NCBI GenBank assembly: GCA_028710885.1
Contig: JAQTTG010000010.1
Span: forward strand, 1 to 51,993
Source of the DNA: Sulfuricurvum sp.
GTDB taxonomy: Bacteria; Campylobacterota; Campylobacteria; Campylobacterales; Sulfurimonadaceae
Direction: 5' to 3'
Length of the DNA: 51,993 nt
Positions 1 through 7,698 of the stretch are shown one piece after another. The notes beneath the pieces are model-generated. The model was given only the letters and a program-made list of their open reading frames with translations. It ran no database searches and was not told where the DNA came from. Made by a program: the position numbers and the translations under genes. Position 1 is the first letter of the stretch. Each line of letters begins with the position of its first letter.

Positions 1-3
1 CCA

Positions 4-534
4 TTATGTCCTTTTAACGGAAGCAATATTTACACTATTCAACAAATTTTTCAGAAAGCCTTCAATGGTTCGATAAATCGTTGTTGATGGTTCATTGGAA
101 AAATATTCTGTTTCAATGACATCAATTTTTTCTCTCCTAATATTCGATGTCGTATTGCTTTGTAAACACCCAGCTGATTGAGACTCCTCATAAGCTGCAC
201 GACAGACAGCATTTTTCACACCTTTGGGAATTTCCTGATAAAAAGCTAATTCTTCAGAAGACCAATCTTCAGTACTTCCATAATAGCTATCATCCCAGAC
301 TCCGTATCGTGGCCATTCAAGAGGGTTTGCCCAATCCATTTTCACGCCTTTGAAAGAGAAAGTTTCTACATAATCCATTCCTCTCAAAATAGCCTGTTCT
401 CTCACATCAGTTGAAAGCGTAGACCAACCAGTTAAGCCAAGATTGCTTACGAAAGTATCAACTTCTGCTACTGTTACATAGGAATTAGCCGATAGACTTG
501 CGGCGGTTCCATCTTCTATGATTAATGTCGGCAT
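4..534 (-). CDS. DnaT-like / head-tail connector family protein
   Basis: This 176-residue protein opens with a short MPTLIIEDG strand followed by a SANSYVTVAEVDTF segment, and further on carries WANPLEWPR. These are hallmarks of the phage family labelled putative DnaT-like ssDNA-binding protein. In phage head modules its members sit after the capsid and cement genes and are usually taken to be head-completion or head-tail connector proteins. The position here, last after capsid and cement proteins, supports the structural role rather than replication. The stop codon lies at bases 4-6, so the gene is complete. Family recognition is by eye; the exact connector position is inference. Confidence 0.7.
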   Translation of the reverse strand: MPTLIIEDGTAASLSANSYVTVAEVDTFVSNLGLTGWSTLSTDVREQAILRGMDYVETFSFKGVKMDWANPLEWPRYGVWDDSYYGSTEDWSSEELAFYQEIPKGVKNAVCRAAYEESQSAGCLQSNTTSNIRREKIDVIETEYFSNEPSTTIYRTIEGFLKNLLNSVNIASVKRT

Positions 535-540
535 AGCTCA

Positions 541-822
541 TTACCTATCTATTTTGGTTTTTGACTGCCTTATTTTTTTCTCGCCAATAATGATATTTGG
601 ATTCATTTCTATCTCTTTTATCTTCTGTTTGTTGTCAATCTCAATTCCATCAATTGCCTCTCCCTCCAATTTCTCTGGCTCAGGTTCTACAACAGTTCCA
701 GGAGGAGTTGGGGAAAATCCCTTAGTTTGAATTACGGTTTTCCAATCAACAGCATGATGGAAAGAATGTCTTGTTCCTTCTTTGTCCCAAGCATAAAACA
801 TTGTTGCTTTTGTTGATGCCAT
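541..822 (-). CDS. Small head-module protein of unknown function
   Basis: A 93-residue protein I do not recognise. The N-terminal half holds an aromatic segment (MFYAWDKEG, HHAVDWKTV), followed by a proline/glutamate linker (TPPGTVVEPEPEKLEGE) and a lysine/isoleucine-rich tail. It sits between the glycosyltransferase and the connector-like gene, 6 bases upstream of the latter. A short N-terminal domain with a charged linker would suit a small virion or accessory protein, but no function can be assigned. Confidence 0.6.
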   Translation of the reverse strand: MASTKATMFYAWDKEGTRHSFHHAVDWKTVIQTKGFSPTPPGTVVEPEPEKLEGEAIDGIEIDNKQKIKEIEMNPNIIIGEKKIRQSKTKIDR

Positions 823-832
823 ATAATCTCCT

Positions 833-2053
833 TTACTGTAAGCTTCTTGTGGTAAATACTGCCGTTGAATCTTCTTTTAAATCATTAGCTACTGGAACAG
901 GCTGAATCGCCTTAAATTTTATCGGAAAAATTGTTTTCGCCATTTGTGCCTCTAACTCCCGCAACATCCCTTCTTTATAAGGGGCGGAGGTTTTTGATAA
1001 CAGCTGAATCAATATCTGTAAATGCTTTGCTCCTTGCTGCATCTGAATTGAACACAAATGAAACATGGCAAAAGTCAAAGCTTCTGGCCTCATGGTATAA
1101 ACAAATCTGTTTTTCTTTAGAGCTGGATTATTTTGCCATTGTCCAAATATGCTGCAAAAATCTTTTGCTGCATTTAAGGCAAGTTCTTCATCTTGTACCC
1201 ACACCCCATATTCCAGAGCCGCCATTGCTAAATCTAAATCTCCCGGCAAATCCTCCAACCCTATATTCAGCCATTCTTTACACCTTTTCTTATCCCCAAT
1301 TTTCATCAACTGTTTAATCATGGTGAAATAAAGAGATTGATTGAAGTGACTATTAGCCTCTTCTTTGCATGTAAGATATTTTTCTCCCCATTTTATTGCC
1401 TCTTCATGGCAATCGTTATTCGCATATAATTGGCACAAATAAAAATAGGGAAGTCCTTCATGTACCTCTCCTGTTTCAACCTGCTTCAACAATAGGGTGC
1501 TTGTTCTTTTAAATTTTGCCTCTTTTTGCTCAGGTGTCAAATCATACCCATAATGTTTTATTTCCAGCATAGGGCAAAATAATGCTTGCCCCTCGATCTT
1601 TGGTTGATTGTGAACAATCCCTTCATATCTAACTCTATTCTTTTTGAAAAATCTTGTAGAATTGAACTGCAAAACATTCAATTCTTTCTGAATGTCTTTT
1701 ACCACCAATGCAGCTGCATTGTATTTACATTCTTTGAAAAACCTCTTGATGTTTTTTATAGGAGCTTTGTTGACAAAACAAAGCTCCTCATCTGCATCAA
1801 TGATTAAAATCCACTTTCCTTTAGCATAGGAAATAGACTGGTTACGATGAAGAGAAAAATCATTTGCCCAAGGATGCTCGTAAATACGAGCATTAAATTT
1901 TTTTGCTATTTCAATCGTATTATCTGTTGATCCAGTATCAACAATAACAATTTCATCGGCCAGTAGTTTTACCGAATTAAGGCATCTCTCAAGATTTTTC
2001 TCTTCATTTTTCACCATCATGCAAGCAGAAATCAAAATCCCGGAATTTGACAT
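833..2053 (-). CDS. Family 2 glycosyltransferase with C-terminal helical repeats
   Basis: The N-terminal 120 residues are a GT-A, family 2 glycosyltransferase: ISACMMVKNEE at the start, EIVIVDTGSTDNT as nucleotide-binding strand and loop, and IIDADEE as the metal-binding DxD-like motif. The rest is helical, with TPR-like spacing, as in SunS-type and related protein or peptide glycosyltransferases. A start at 2065 overlaps the cement stop codon (TAATG), but the ATG at 2053 has GGGGGTGG just upstream and is preferred. The gene lies directly behind the cement protein within the head operon, which suggests a virion protein as acceptor. That target is inference; the family assignment is firm. Confidence 0.85.
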   Translation of the reverse strand: MSNSGILISACMMVKNEEKNLERCLNSVKLLADEIVIVDTGSTDNTIEIAKKFNARIYEHPWANDFSLHRNQSISYAKGKWILIIDADEELCFVNKAPIKNIKRFFKECKYNAAALVVKDIQKELNVLQFNSTRFFKKNRVRYEGIVHNQPKIEGQALFCPMLEIKHYGYDLTPEQKEAKFKRTSTLLLKQVETGEVHEGLPYFYLCQLYANNDCHEEAIKWGEKYLTCKEEANSHFNQSLYFTMIKQLMKIGDKKRCKEWLNIGLEDLPGDLDLAMAALEYGVWVQDEELALNAAKDFCSIFGQWQNNPALKKNRFVYTMRPEALTFAMFHLCSIQMQQGAKHLQILIQLLSKTSAPYKEGMLRELEAQMAKTIFPIKFKAIQPVPVANDLKEDSTAVFTTRSLQ

Positions 2054-2064
2054 ATCCACCCCCA

Positions 2065-2541
2065 TTACTGCTTAGAAAGCCACATTTTGAACCGGACATC
2101 AGTTTCATTTATCGTCCCAGCACAAATAACATAAGCTCTCAAATAACGTAGAATAGTTCCCGCAAAATCATTATGGAAAGGAGTTCTGTAGAGTCCTGTG
2201 CCATCCTGAGTAGCAGACGAACTTCCTGTGGTATCGGCATTCTGGGTACCGGAAACATTCCCAAACTTCACAACCTCTGCCAGTTTAAACGATGCAGTAA
2301 ATGTAGAAGTTGTTGAGCCCTGTAAAACAATAGCAATAGTACTATTGCTTACGGCAGTCGTATGCTTAGTTTTTGTGGAGACATCGCAGAAAATCATTCC
2401 ACTTGTATATCCTCCACCTGTATCAAATACCTTCGCAACACCATCAACAGAACCTGCCGAGGATGCTACAATTGCCTCAGAACCGGAATTGTCATTCAAG
2501 CAGCATTCTTCGTCGATTATCACTTTTCTGTTATCCAACAT
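2065..2541 (-). CDS. Bbp16-like capsid cement protein
   Basis: A 158-residue, Ser/Thr/Gly-rich beta-type protein directly downstream of the major capsid gene. It begins with MLDNRKVIIDEECCL, has alternating hydrophobic strands (TIAIVLQGSTTSTF, AGTILRYLRAYVICAG) and ends in a RFKMWLSKQ strand. Length, order and this pattern match the Bbp16 family of capsid cement proteins named after the Bordetella phage BPP-1 protein. It would sit on the outside of the capsid and stabilise it. The high Ser/Thr content and the glycosyltransferase gene that follows make it a candidate glycosylation target (inference). Confidence 0.7.
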   Translation of the reverse strand: MLDNRKVIIDEECCLNDNSGSEAIVASSAGSVDGVAKVFDTGGGYTSGMIFCDVSTKTKHTTAVSNSTIAIVLQGSTTSTFTASFKLAEVVKFGNVSGTQNADTTGSSSATQDGTGLYRTPFHNDFAGTILRYLRAYVICAGTINETDVRFKMWLSKQ

Positions 2542-2587
2542 TATTTATTACCTCCTCAAAAGTAAGATTTTATTTATTAGGGTTCTA

Positions 2588-3523
2588 TTACGCTGTGACA
2601 GCCGAGTTCGGCAACCCATAAAGCCTTGCCGCAGCCAAAGGTCGCAGAATTGCCAGCGTGATATACCATTCAACTCTTGTCCTGTAAACAGGCTTGCTCT
2701 GCTGCTCGCCAAGATCACGAACATCCATCTCGGCATTCTGCAATCCCAGAACTCCGTTCTCTGCAAAAGACACACAGTAAATGGAAGTCATTTCTGTGCC
2801 GTCCCCTGAACCGGATTCAGTAAATGCAAGAATTTCCTGATTATCCTCATCCTTATCTGCGATAAGAATAGGAATATCATTATAACGAGTCACCCTGCGG
2901 CCAAAAGCATCCAGATCATAAGTGATGTATCCGCCTACAGTCGAGACTCTTGCAGCCGAAGAAAGCCTCCGTCTCATCGTCTTATTCATAATCAGATGAG
3001 TCGGCTCATCTACCGCATCAATCACTTCATCAAGTTTGGCCAGAGATAAAGCAGCAGTAGAACCAGCAGTTGCCGAACTATTGATGAGCTGATCCCCAGT
3101 GCAACGAACCTGAAGGCCATCAAATCCTTTCGGATCAGTATCAACATCGCCCTTTATAAACTGCTTCGTTAGATTCAAGGAAAGAGCCTTAATTTTAAGT
3201 TGCTCCTGAATTGCTCTCTGGTTTGCACCACCGGTCTTTACCAGAAAAACATCAACATCCAGATCACCACCAGCAATTGCCAGAGACTCAATCACTTTCT
3301 CAACTTCTCCGGTGCTCTCTGTGTACGCCTCATTGACTCCCCTGAAAGCCACTCCCGGAAGCATTTTTTCTCTATCGAATTTCAATGCATTTCCAGTAAT
3401 GTCCTCAAAAGGCAAGTTCGCCATAAGATCAGAACTCCTTGCGAACAACTCCATAACCGTTGCCTTGAGAACCTCATCACGTCCCAAAGCCATTTTTGCA
3501 CTTTCCACTAAGTTTACAGCCAT
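2588..3523 (-). CDS. Major capsid protein
   Basis: A 311-residue capsid protein in the expected place between scaffold and cement genes. Recognisable pieces are the N-terminal MAVNLVESAKMAL, a central region with THLIMNKTMRRRLSSAAR followed by a FGRRVTRYNDIPI-type segment, and the C-terminal YRTRVEWYITLAILRPLAAARLYGL, typical of HK97-fold capsids of the BPP-1 group. The reading frame is open further upstream, but ATG 3523 is preceded by AGGAGGT at ideal spacing and fits the family N-terminus. Between the scaffold gene and this start lies a strong hairpin (3567-3612), which may adjust capsid expression. Confidence 0.85.
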   Translation of the reverse strand: MAVNLVESAKMALGRDEVLKATVMELFARSSDLMANLPFEDITGNALKFDREKMLPGVAFRGVNEAYTESTGEVEKVIESLAIAGGDLDVDVFLVKTGGANQRAIQEQLKIKALSLNLTKQFIKGDVDTDPKGFDGLQVRCTGDQLINSSATAGSTAALSLAKLDEVIDAVDEPTHLIMNKTMRRRLSSAARVSTVGGYITYDLDAFGRRVTRYNDIPILIADKDEDNQEILAFTESGSGDGTEMTSIYCVSFAENGVLGLQNAEMDVRDLGEQQSKPVYRTRVEWYITLAILRPLAAARLYGLPNSAVTA

Positions 3524-3566
3524 CTCAAATACCTCCTGTGTAATTTTAAATGTTGTTAAAATAAAA

Positions 3567-3612
3567 AAATCCCAGTGAAATCTAATCGAATGATTAAATC
3601 CCACTGGGATTT
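3567..3612 (-). terminator. Nested hairpin with T-run upstream of the capsid gene
   Basis: On the minus strand an 11-bp perfect stem (3602-3612 paired with 3567-3577, core CCCAGTG/CACTGGG) encloses a second 5-bp hairpin (TAATC-ATTC-GATTA, 3583-3596). The distal arm runs straight into a T-rich stretch. The proximal arm can also pair locally, since its reading AAATCCCAGTGGGATTT is nearly palindromic. This looks like a factor-independent terminator or attenuator, or an mRNA-stabilising 5' structure, between scaffold and capsid genes. Confidence 0.6.
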
Positions 3613-3684
3613 CGTTTGCGCTTCCAGCCTCAACTAATTTTTAAATTTGTTCTTCGGATTCACCGAATCCTTGTATTTTTCCTC

Positions 3685-4449
3685 CTATAATGTTGTTTTC
3701 TGACTTCCATCACCATGTAACATCTTCAGTCTCTCCGAGGCTGGAATTTTACTATAATCTATTGAGCCTTTGCCTGCTCCAGCGCCTCCACCAACGCCTC
3801 CACCACCGGTGGAAGGTTCAAATAAGAAAGGAGCAACTTCCATCTGTACTATTGCCCATTCTTCAAAGGTCATTTGAGCCTTGCCATCCTTTCCATAGAG
3901 AACTTTATCATTCTCTTTTGGAATAGGATTCCCATTTTCATCCAATTTCCATACCCTGCGGCCTCTGGAAAGGATATCAGCCATCGCACCAGCTCTTACT
4001 TTTCCAGCAACTGCCTTAGTGATTTCAGAATCAATCAAAACTTCTGAAAGTCTGCTGTGGGTCTTAGAAACCTCCTGATTTTTAACATCAACAGCATCCT
4101 GTAATGCTTTAATCTGATTTTCATACTCCTGACGCATTCGCTGAACTTTCTGTTCAACCAGCTCATCAATTTTTCCGGCTTCAATCATTTGCTTATCTTC
4201 TATGGCCTGAACCTTTTTCTGCCATTCCTTAACCTTTGCCGGATCAGCACCATATTCGAGAATCTTCTTTTCAAGATCCTCTTTCTCTTTCATAAGCTTG
4301 ATGTTGTTTTCTCTAAATTCATCAACTTTCTTTTTTGTTTCAGGATCAGACTCAGCATCAAGGTGGAATTTACCATCATCAGCACGCTTATAAAGCTCCC
4401 GAAACTTTTCTTCAACATCCTCAATTTTGTCAACTATCAGTTTAAGCAT
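3685..4449 (-). CDS. Capsid scaffolding protein
   Basis: A 254-residue, highly charged protein with a long predicted coiled coil over roughly residues 35-135 (repeated K/E-rich heptads). A second domain follows, with VLYGKDGKAQMTFEEW and APFLFEPSTGGGG, then a glycine-rich linker and a short basic tail (ASERLKMLHG). This layout, between the MuF/portal genes and the major capsid gene, is that of phage scaffold or minor head proteins which organise the procapsid and are absent from mature heads. The stop is a TAG directly followed by GAGG. A possible -10 element lies about 50 bases upstream. Confidence 0.75.
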   Translation of the reverse strand: MLKLIVDKIEDVEEKFRELYKRADDGKFHLDAESDPETKKKVDEFRENNIKLMKEKEDLEKKILEYGADPAKVKEWQKKVQAIEDKQMIEAGKIDELVEQKVQRMRQEYENQIKALQDAVDVKNQEVSKTHSRLSEVLIDSEITKAVAGKVRAGAMADILSRGRRVWKLDENGNPIPKENDKVLYGKDGKAQMTFEEWAIVQMEVAPFLFEPSTGGGGVGGGAGAGKGSIDYSKIPASERLKMLHGDGSQKTTL

Positions 4450-4496
4450 TCATTTCTCCTCCCGGTTGTTATTACCTTGTATCCTCATTTTCATAC

Positions 4497-4502
4497 ATTA
4501 TA
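4497..4502 (-). promoter_or_regulatory. Possible -10 element (TATAAT) upstream of scaffold and capsid genes
   Basis: In the 137-base gap upstream of the scaffold gene the minus strand reads ATATTATAATG. It is one of eight TATAAT elements in this window found shortly before a gene start. No TTGACA-like hexamer lies 16-18 bases further upstream. It is the farthest from its start codon (about 47 bases) among the main examples. Confidence 0.45.
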
Positions 4503-4586
4503 ATATGTTTACCAAACCAATAAAAGAAAAAAATTACCAGAACTTATAAATACATGTTTTCATTAGTTTAAACAAGTTTTCCTTTG

Positions 4587-4796
4587 TCATTTTTCTTTCT
4601 CAAATACAATGTCATTTTTCTGGCTCGGAAATTTCTTGCTGTGTAAATTGTCCCCATAAGCAATTTCATCAGGAATTCCATCTGGGAAAGCTTCACAAAT
4701 AACCCGTTCTGTTGCCTCGTCTTCATTATCTTGTTTCACGCCTGTAAAATGTTTGCATTCTCTGGTATAGCATTTTGGTTCTCCTAACATTTTCAT
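4587..4796 (-). CDS. Small cysteine-containing head-module protein
   Basis: A 69-residue protein with the pattern CYTRECKHFTGVKQ, a second cysteine in VICEAFPDGIPDEIAYGDNLH, and a charged C-terminus. I recognise this as a recurrent small phage protein encoded near MuF-type genes; its role is unknown. Three cysteines plus histidines could bind a metal. Its ATG overlaps the stop of the preceding gene by four bases (ATGA), indicating coupled translation. Confidence 0.65.
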   Translation of the reverse strand: MKMLGEPKCYTRECKHFTGVKQDNEDEATERVICEAFPDGIPDEIAYGDNLHSKKFPSQKNDIVFEKEK

Positions 4797-5086
4797 TCCT
4801 CCTTTCCCATTTCAGCATTCTGTGTGATAATCAACACATCTTCTGCTTCTGTAATTAAATCTATCAAGTTAGATAATGTTTCCGCCACACTTCTATTTCT
4901 TGGTGTTCCAAGTAATTGCAATTCCTCCATCAAGTGATCTGTTTTTAAAATGGTACCCTCTTCAAACAATTTTTCCAGCTCTTCAGTATCAGGGTGCTTG
5001 CGGATATAAGCAGCCAAATCACTCAATCCTTTATTGCTGGCAACATCGCCAACATATCCATTGCTATCGTAAAGGTAAAAACTCAT
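4793..5086 (-). CDS. Small conserved head-module protein of unknown function
   Basis: A 97-residue protein starting MSFYLYDSNGYVGDVASN, followed by a helical segment (LAAYIRKHP) and a second helical region (SVAETLSNLIDLI). Proteins opening with this YDSxGYVGDVA pattern recur beside MuF genes in phages, but no function is known to me. The start has a clear GGAGG site and a TATAAT element 18 bases upstream. Confidence 0.65.
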   Translation of the reverse strand: MSFYLYDSNGYVGDVASNKGLSDLAAYIRKHPDTEELEKLFEEGTILKTDHLMEELQLLGTPRNRSVAETLSNLIDLITEAEDVLIITQNAEMGKEE

Positions 5087-5104
5087 GGTGCCCTCCTTTT
5101 ATAT

Positions 5105-5110
5105 ATTATA
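5105..5110 (-). promoter_or_regulatory. Possible -10 element (TATAATATATA) before gene 4793-5086
   Basis: The minus strand reads TATAATATATAAAAGGAGG, so the element overlaps the stop codon of the MuF gene and ends 18 bases before the next ATG. If it is a promoter, the leader would hold little more than the ribosome binding site. No -35 hexamer is evident. Confidence 0.5.
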
Positions 5111-7688
5111 CCTGTTTTTGCTTTAATCTCTTCAATAATCGTTTTTCAAAATTTTCTTTAACACCAATTTCTTCCATCGAGGAAAGGCGAAAACTGCCAA
5201 CGCCAGATCTATAATAAACTTTGCCTGTCCTTTCATCAATTACCAGAGTATGCGCCTTGCCACCTTTTACTCCGGCCACAAAATCATTTTTCCTTTTCAA
5301 TGAGCTTGGATGCATTGTAATTTTATCATTGCTTGCCCTCACAATAGTTTTAAGCTCAATATGATCTTTGCCAAGAATAATATCAAAGGGAGCATTGTCT
5401 GGCGTTTCTGTCCCTTTTATTTTTATAGCCACCAAAGTCTGGTTTCCATCCGCCAGTTTTTGAACTTCTTTTGTAGCTGGTATATGGCTTTTCTTGGCTC
5501 GCTCAACTTTTTCAGATATTAAAGCCAATTCTTCTTTCTCAACTATCTTTTCTGCAATAGCTTCTGTTTTAACAGTTCCTACTTTTCCAAACACTCTGGC
5601 AAAATACTCTTCTACCTCTTCAGGAAGGATTCGATTCTCTGCCGTGCCGTACAAGGGCGAGGTATATGCTGTAAACGATTCCGCAAAAGCTTCTTTCATG
5701 TTTACTACGGAATATTTGGAGACATTCGACCAGTAATATCTTGCTTCAAATAAATCACCCCATTCACTTTGTTCAATTGCTGTCAAAGATTTACTATATA
5801 TGTGATGGGCGAACTCATGTCGGGCAACGCTTCCTATATCTCCCGCCAAAGAAAGACGTCCAAGTTCCAAAACATCTTCACTTTTTATTCCTTTTGTTGC
5901 GATTTTGACAATGCCTTCTTGCTCTTGGTAGAATGCAACGACATTTCTTCTGACTGATTCATCTATAAATTCTACAACCATATGAAACTCTTGAAGCTCT
6001 GGTAAAGCTTGGTTACTAAATCTTGGTAAATTCTTGATAATGTTTAAAGATTCTCCTACAAAATCAAGTTTTTTTATTGCTGTTTGTTTTGCAAGCACTT
6101 TGTTAACATTTAATTGCTTTTTAAAGATTTTCTTTGCTTCCTTAATATCCTGAACTGAGATCCATTCATGCTTTGTTATAATTTCTTCAACAGCTGGACT
6201 CTTCATGGCATCAACAAAAGAATTTAACAATTTCTCTTTTTCAGCCCATGGTAATTTTTCAAACCCCGGAGAAGCTTTCATCATTTGCTCTTCTGCTTCT
6301 TTTGCTATCTTTGGATTCTTCAAGAAAATGGCCTTGTAACTTTCTTCTGCCTTCTGCTCTAAAAACTTTGCTTCTGCTCGTGCTGCCCTTGCTGCTTCCA
6401 CTGTCTGTTTTGTATCAGCATAGAATTGAGAAGGAGTTTTGTCCTTGAGGAATTTTATTGATCTATTTTCTGACAATTTCTTTTCAAACTCCTCAGCAGA
6501 AGAGCTTTCCAATGCCAGCTTTTTCAATTGGTTTTCAAGTTCTACCTGCTTTTTGGCAAGGATGTCTCCAAGATTAGCTTTCAACTCAGTCAAGGTCAAT
6601 TCTTTCCCTGTATTATTAACCAAGTCAGCCACATCAAGTTTATTCTCTGACCATAGCTTCCATTTGCCTTGCCCAAGTATAGCTTGCTGATCTTCTACAG
6701 ATTGTGTTAATAACCAATCCTGATATGTCATCTCCCCAGAAACTTGGCCATTCATAGATGATCGCAAACCAACTGGGATATTACTCAAGCTTGCTTTCTG
6801 TTCAAGGGTTAGTGGTGACTTTGGCCCAGCCAACTCACTCCAAGGTTTTGTGATAGGAACAATCGCTGTCCGACACTGCCAATGCAAAGGTGGAGCACCA
6901 GGATAAGGAATGTTATGGCCAATAGGATTTCCTTGCATATCATATTGTTTTCCATCAATAGCACGGCATTGCGGAGTTGTTCTTGCATCAAGAGTAGCAA
7001 CAAATTGAATCCCATCAAGAACATCCTCATTGGCTTTAAACACTTCTTGCCTTGTCACATTGGCCACCTGTAAAACCGATGTTCTTGCCAATGCTGTTGC
7101 TTCTCGCTTTGTAAGACTCATGATTCCCGGAGTTGTCTTGGTTCCTCTGATTCTGCTAATCAAGTCGCCAACGCTTTCCCCTTGAACCATTCCAATTTGT
7201 AGGGCTTGTGTACCTGCCGCCATTGCAGCTGTCAATTTTGTTTTGGTGGATTCTTTTGCATTTGCCCACCAATCTCCAATGACCTTTCCGTCAATCATTG
7301 TATTTTCAACAATAGATTTCACATTATCAGGAGTCAATGTGACTTTGAAGATATCAGCCTTAACAGCTTTGTTTGTTTTATCTACAGCTAATTTTGATTG
7401 AACTTTTCCTAACTCCGTCAATTGCTTTTTTGATTCAGTTGCAATTGTCTTGTAGGTGTTGTCAATAATGCCAGAAATTTCTTCATTCAACTTCTCAAGT
7501 CTGGCTTGTTTCCATTTAGTCATTGATGGTGATGTTGGATCGATTTTTGCTATCTTGCCAGCTATCTCATCTTGTGCAGCTGTCAGTAAATTCTGAATCT
7601 TTTTTGACAATCCATTGGCATACTGTTCAGTAAACAACTGGTTTTTCATGGCATCATCAAACAATTTATTCGGTATTGTCTTTTCCAT
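5106..7688 (-). CDS. MuF head morphogenesis protein with HEXXH protease and PD-(D/E)XK nuclease-like domains
   Basis: An 860-residue protein. Residues about 150-285 form the MuF (SPP1 gp7-like) domain, with LTKREATALARTSV, TLDARTTPQCRAIDG (Cys241) and PPLHWQCRT (His269, Cys272). A long Ala/Lys/Glu helical region follows. At 624-629 is HEFAHH, a zinc metalloprotease HEXXH site, with a plausible third ligand in EAFAES near 666. The last 110 residues contain FDIILGKDHIELKT (Asp769, Glu778, Lys780), a PD-(D/E)XK-like catalytic arrangement, and ITMHPSSLKRK. MuF proteins are minor head proteins that can be ejected with DNA, and some carry polymorphic-toxin C-termini. Protease and nuclease roles are inferred from motifs. 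It directly follows the portal gene. Confidence 0.8.
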   Translation of the reverse strand: MEKTIPNKLFDDAMKNQLFTEQYANGLSKKIQNLLTAAQDEIAGKIAKIDPTSPSMTKWKQARLEKLNEEISGIIDNTYKTIATESKKQLTELGKVQSKLAVDKTNKAVKADIFKVTLTPDNVKSIVENTMIDGKVIGDWWANAKESTKTKLTAAMAAGTQALQIGMVQGESVGDLISRIRGTKTTPGIMSLTKREATALARTSVLQVANVTRQEVFKANEDVLDGIQFVATLDARTTPQCRAIDGKQYDMQGNPIGHNIPYPGAPPLHWQCRTAIVPITKPWSELAGPKSPLTLEQKASLSNIPVGLRSSMNGQVSGEMTYQDWLLTQSVEDQQAILGQGKWKLWSENKLDVADLVNNTGKELTLTELKANLGDILAKKQVELENQLKKLALESSSAEEFEKKLSENRSIKFLKDKTPSQFYADTKQTVEAARAARAEAKFLEQKAEESYKAIFLKNPKIAKEAEEQMMKASPGFEKLPWAEKEKLLNSFVDAMKSPAVEEIITKHEWISVQDIKEAKKIFKKQLNVNKVLAKQTAIKKLDFVGESLNIIKNLPRFSNQALPELQEFHMVVEFIDESVRRNVVAFYQEQEGIVKIATKGIKSEDVLELGRLSLAGDIGSVARHEFAHHIYSKSLTAIEQSEWGDLFEARYYWSNVSKYSVVNMKEAFAESFTAYTSPLYGTAENRILPEEVEEYFARVFGKVGTVKTEAIAEKIVEKEELALISEKVERAKKSHIPATKEVQKLADGNQTLVAIKIKGTETPDNAPFDIILGKDHIELKTIVRASNDKITMHPSSLKRKNDFVAGVKGGKAHTLVIDERTGKVYYRSGVGSFRLSSMEEIGVKENFEKRLLKRLKQKQV

Positions 7689-7698
7689 TTATCAATTC

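Noticed and set aside
2228..2809. 193-codon open frame on the plus strand
   Set aside because: It lies antisense to the cement and capsid genes and has no ribosome binding site or family pattern. Plus-strand frames here are shadows of real minus-strand genes.
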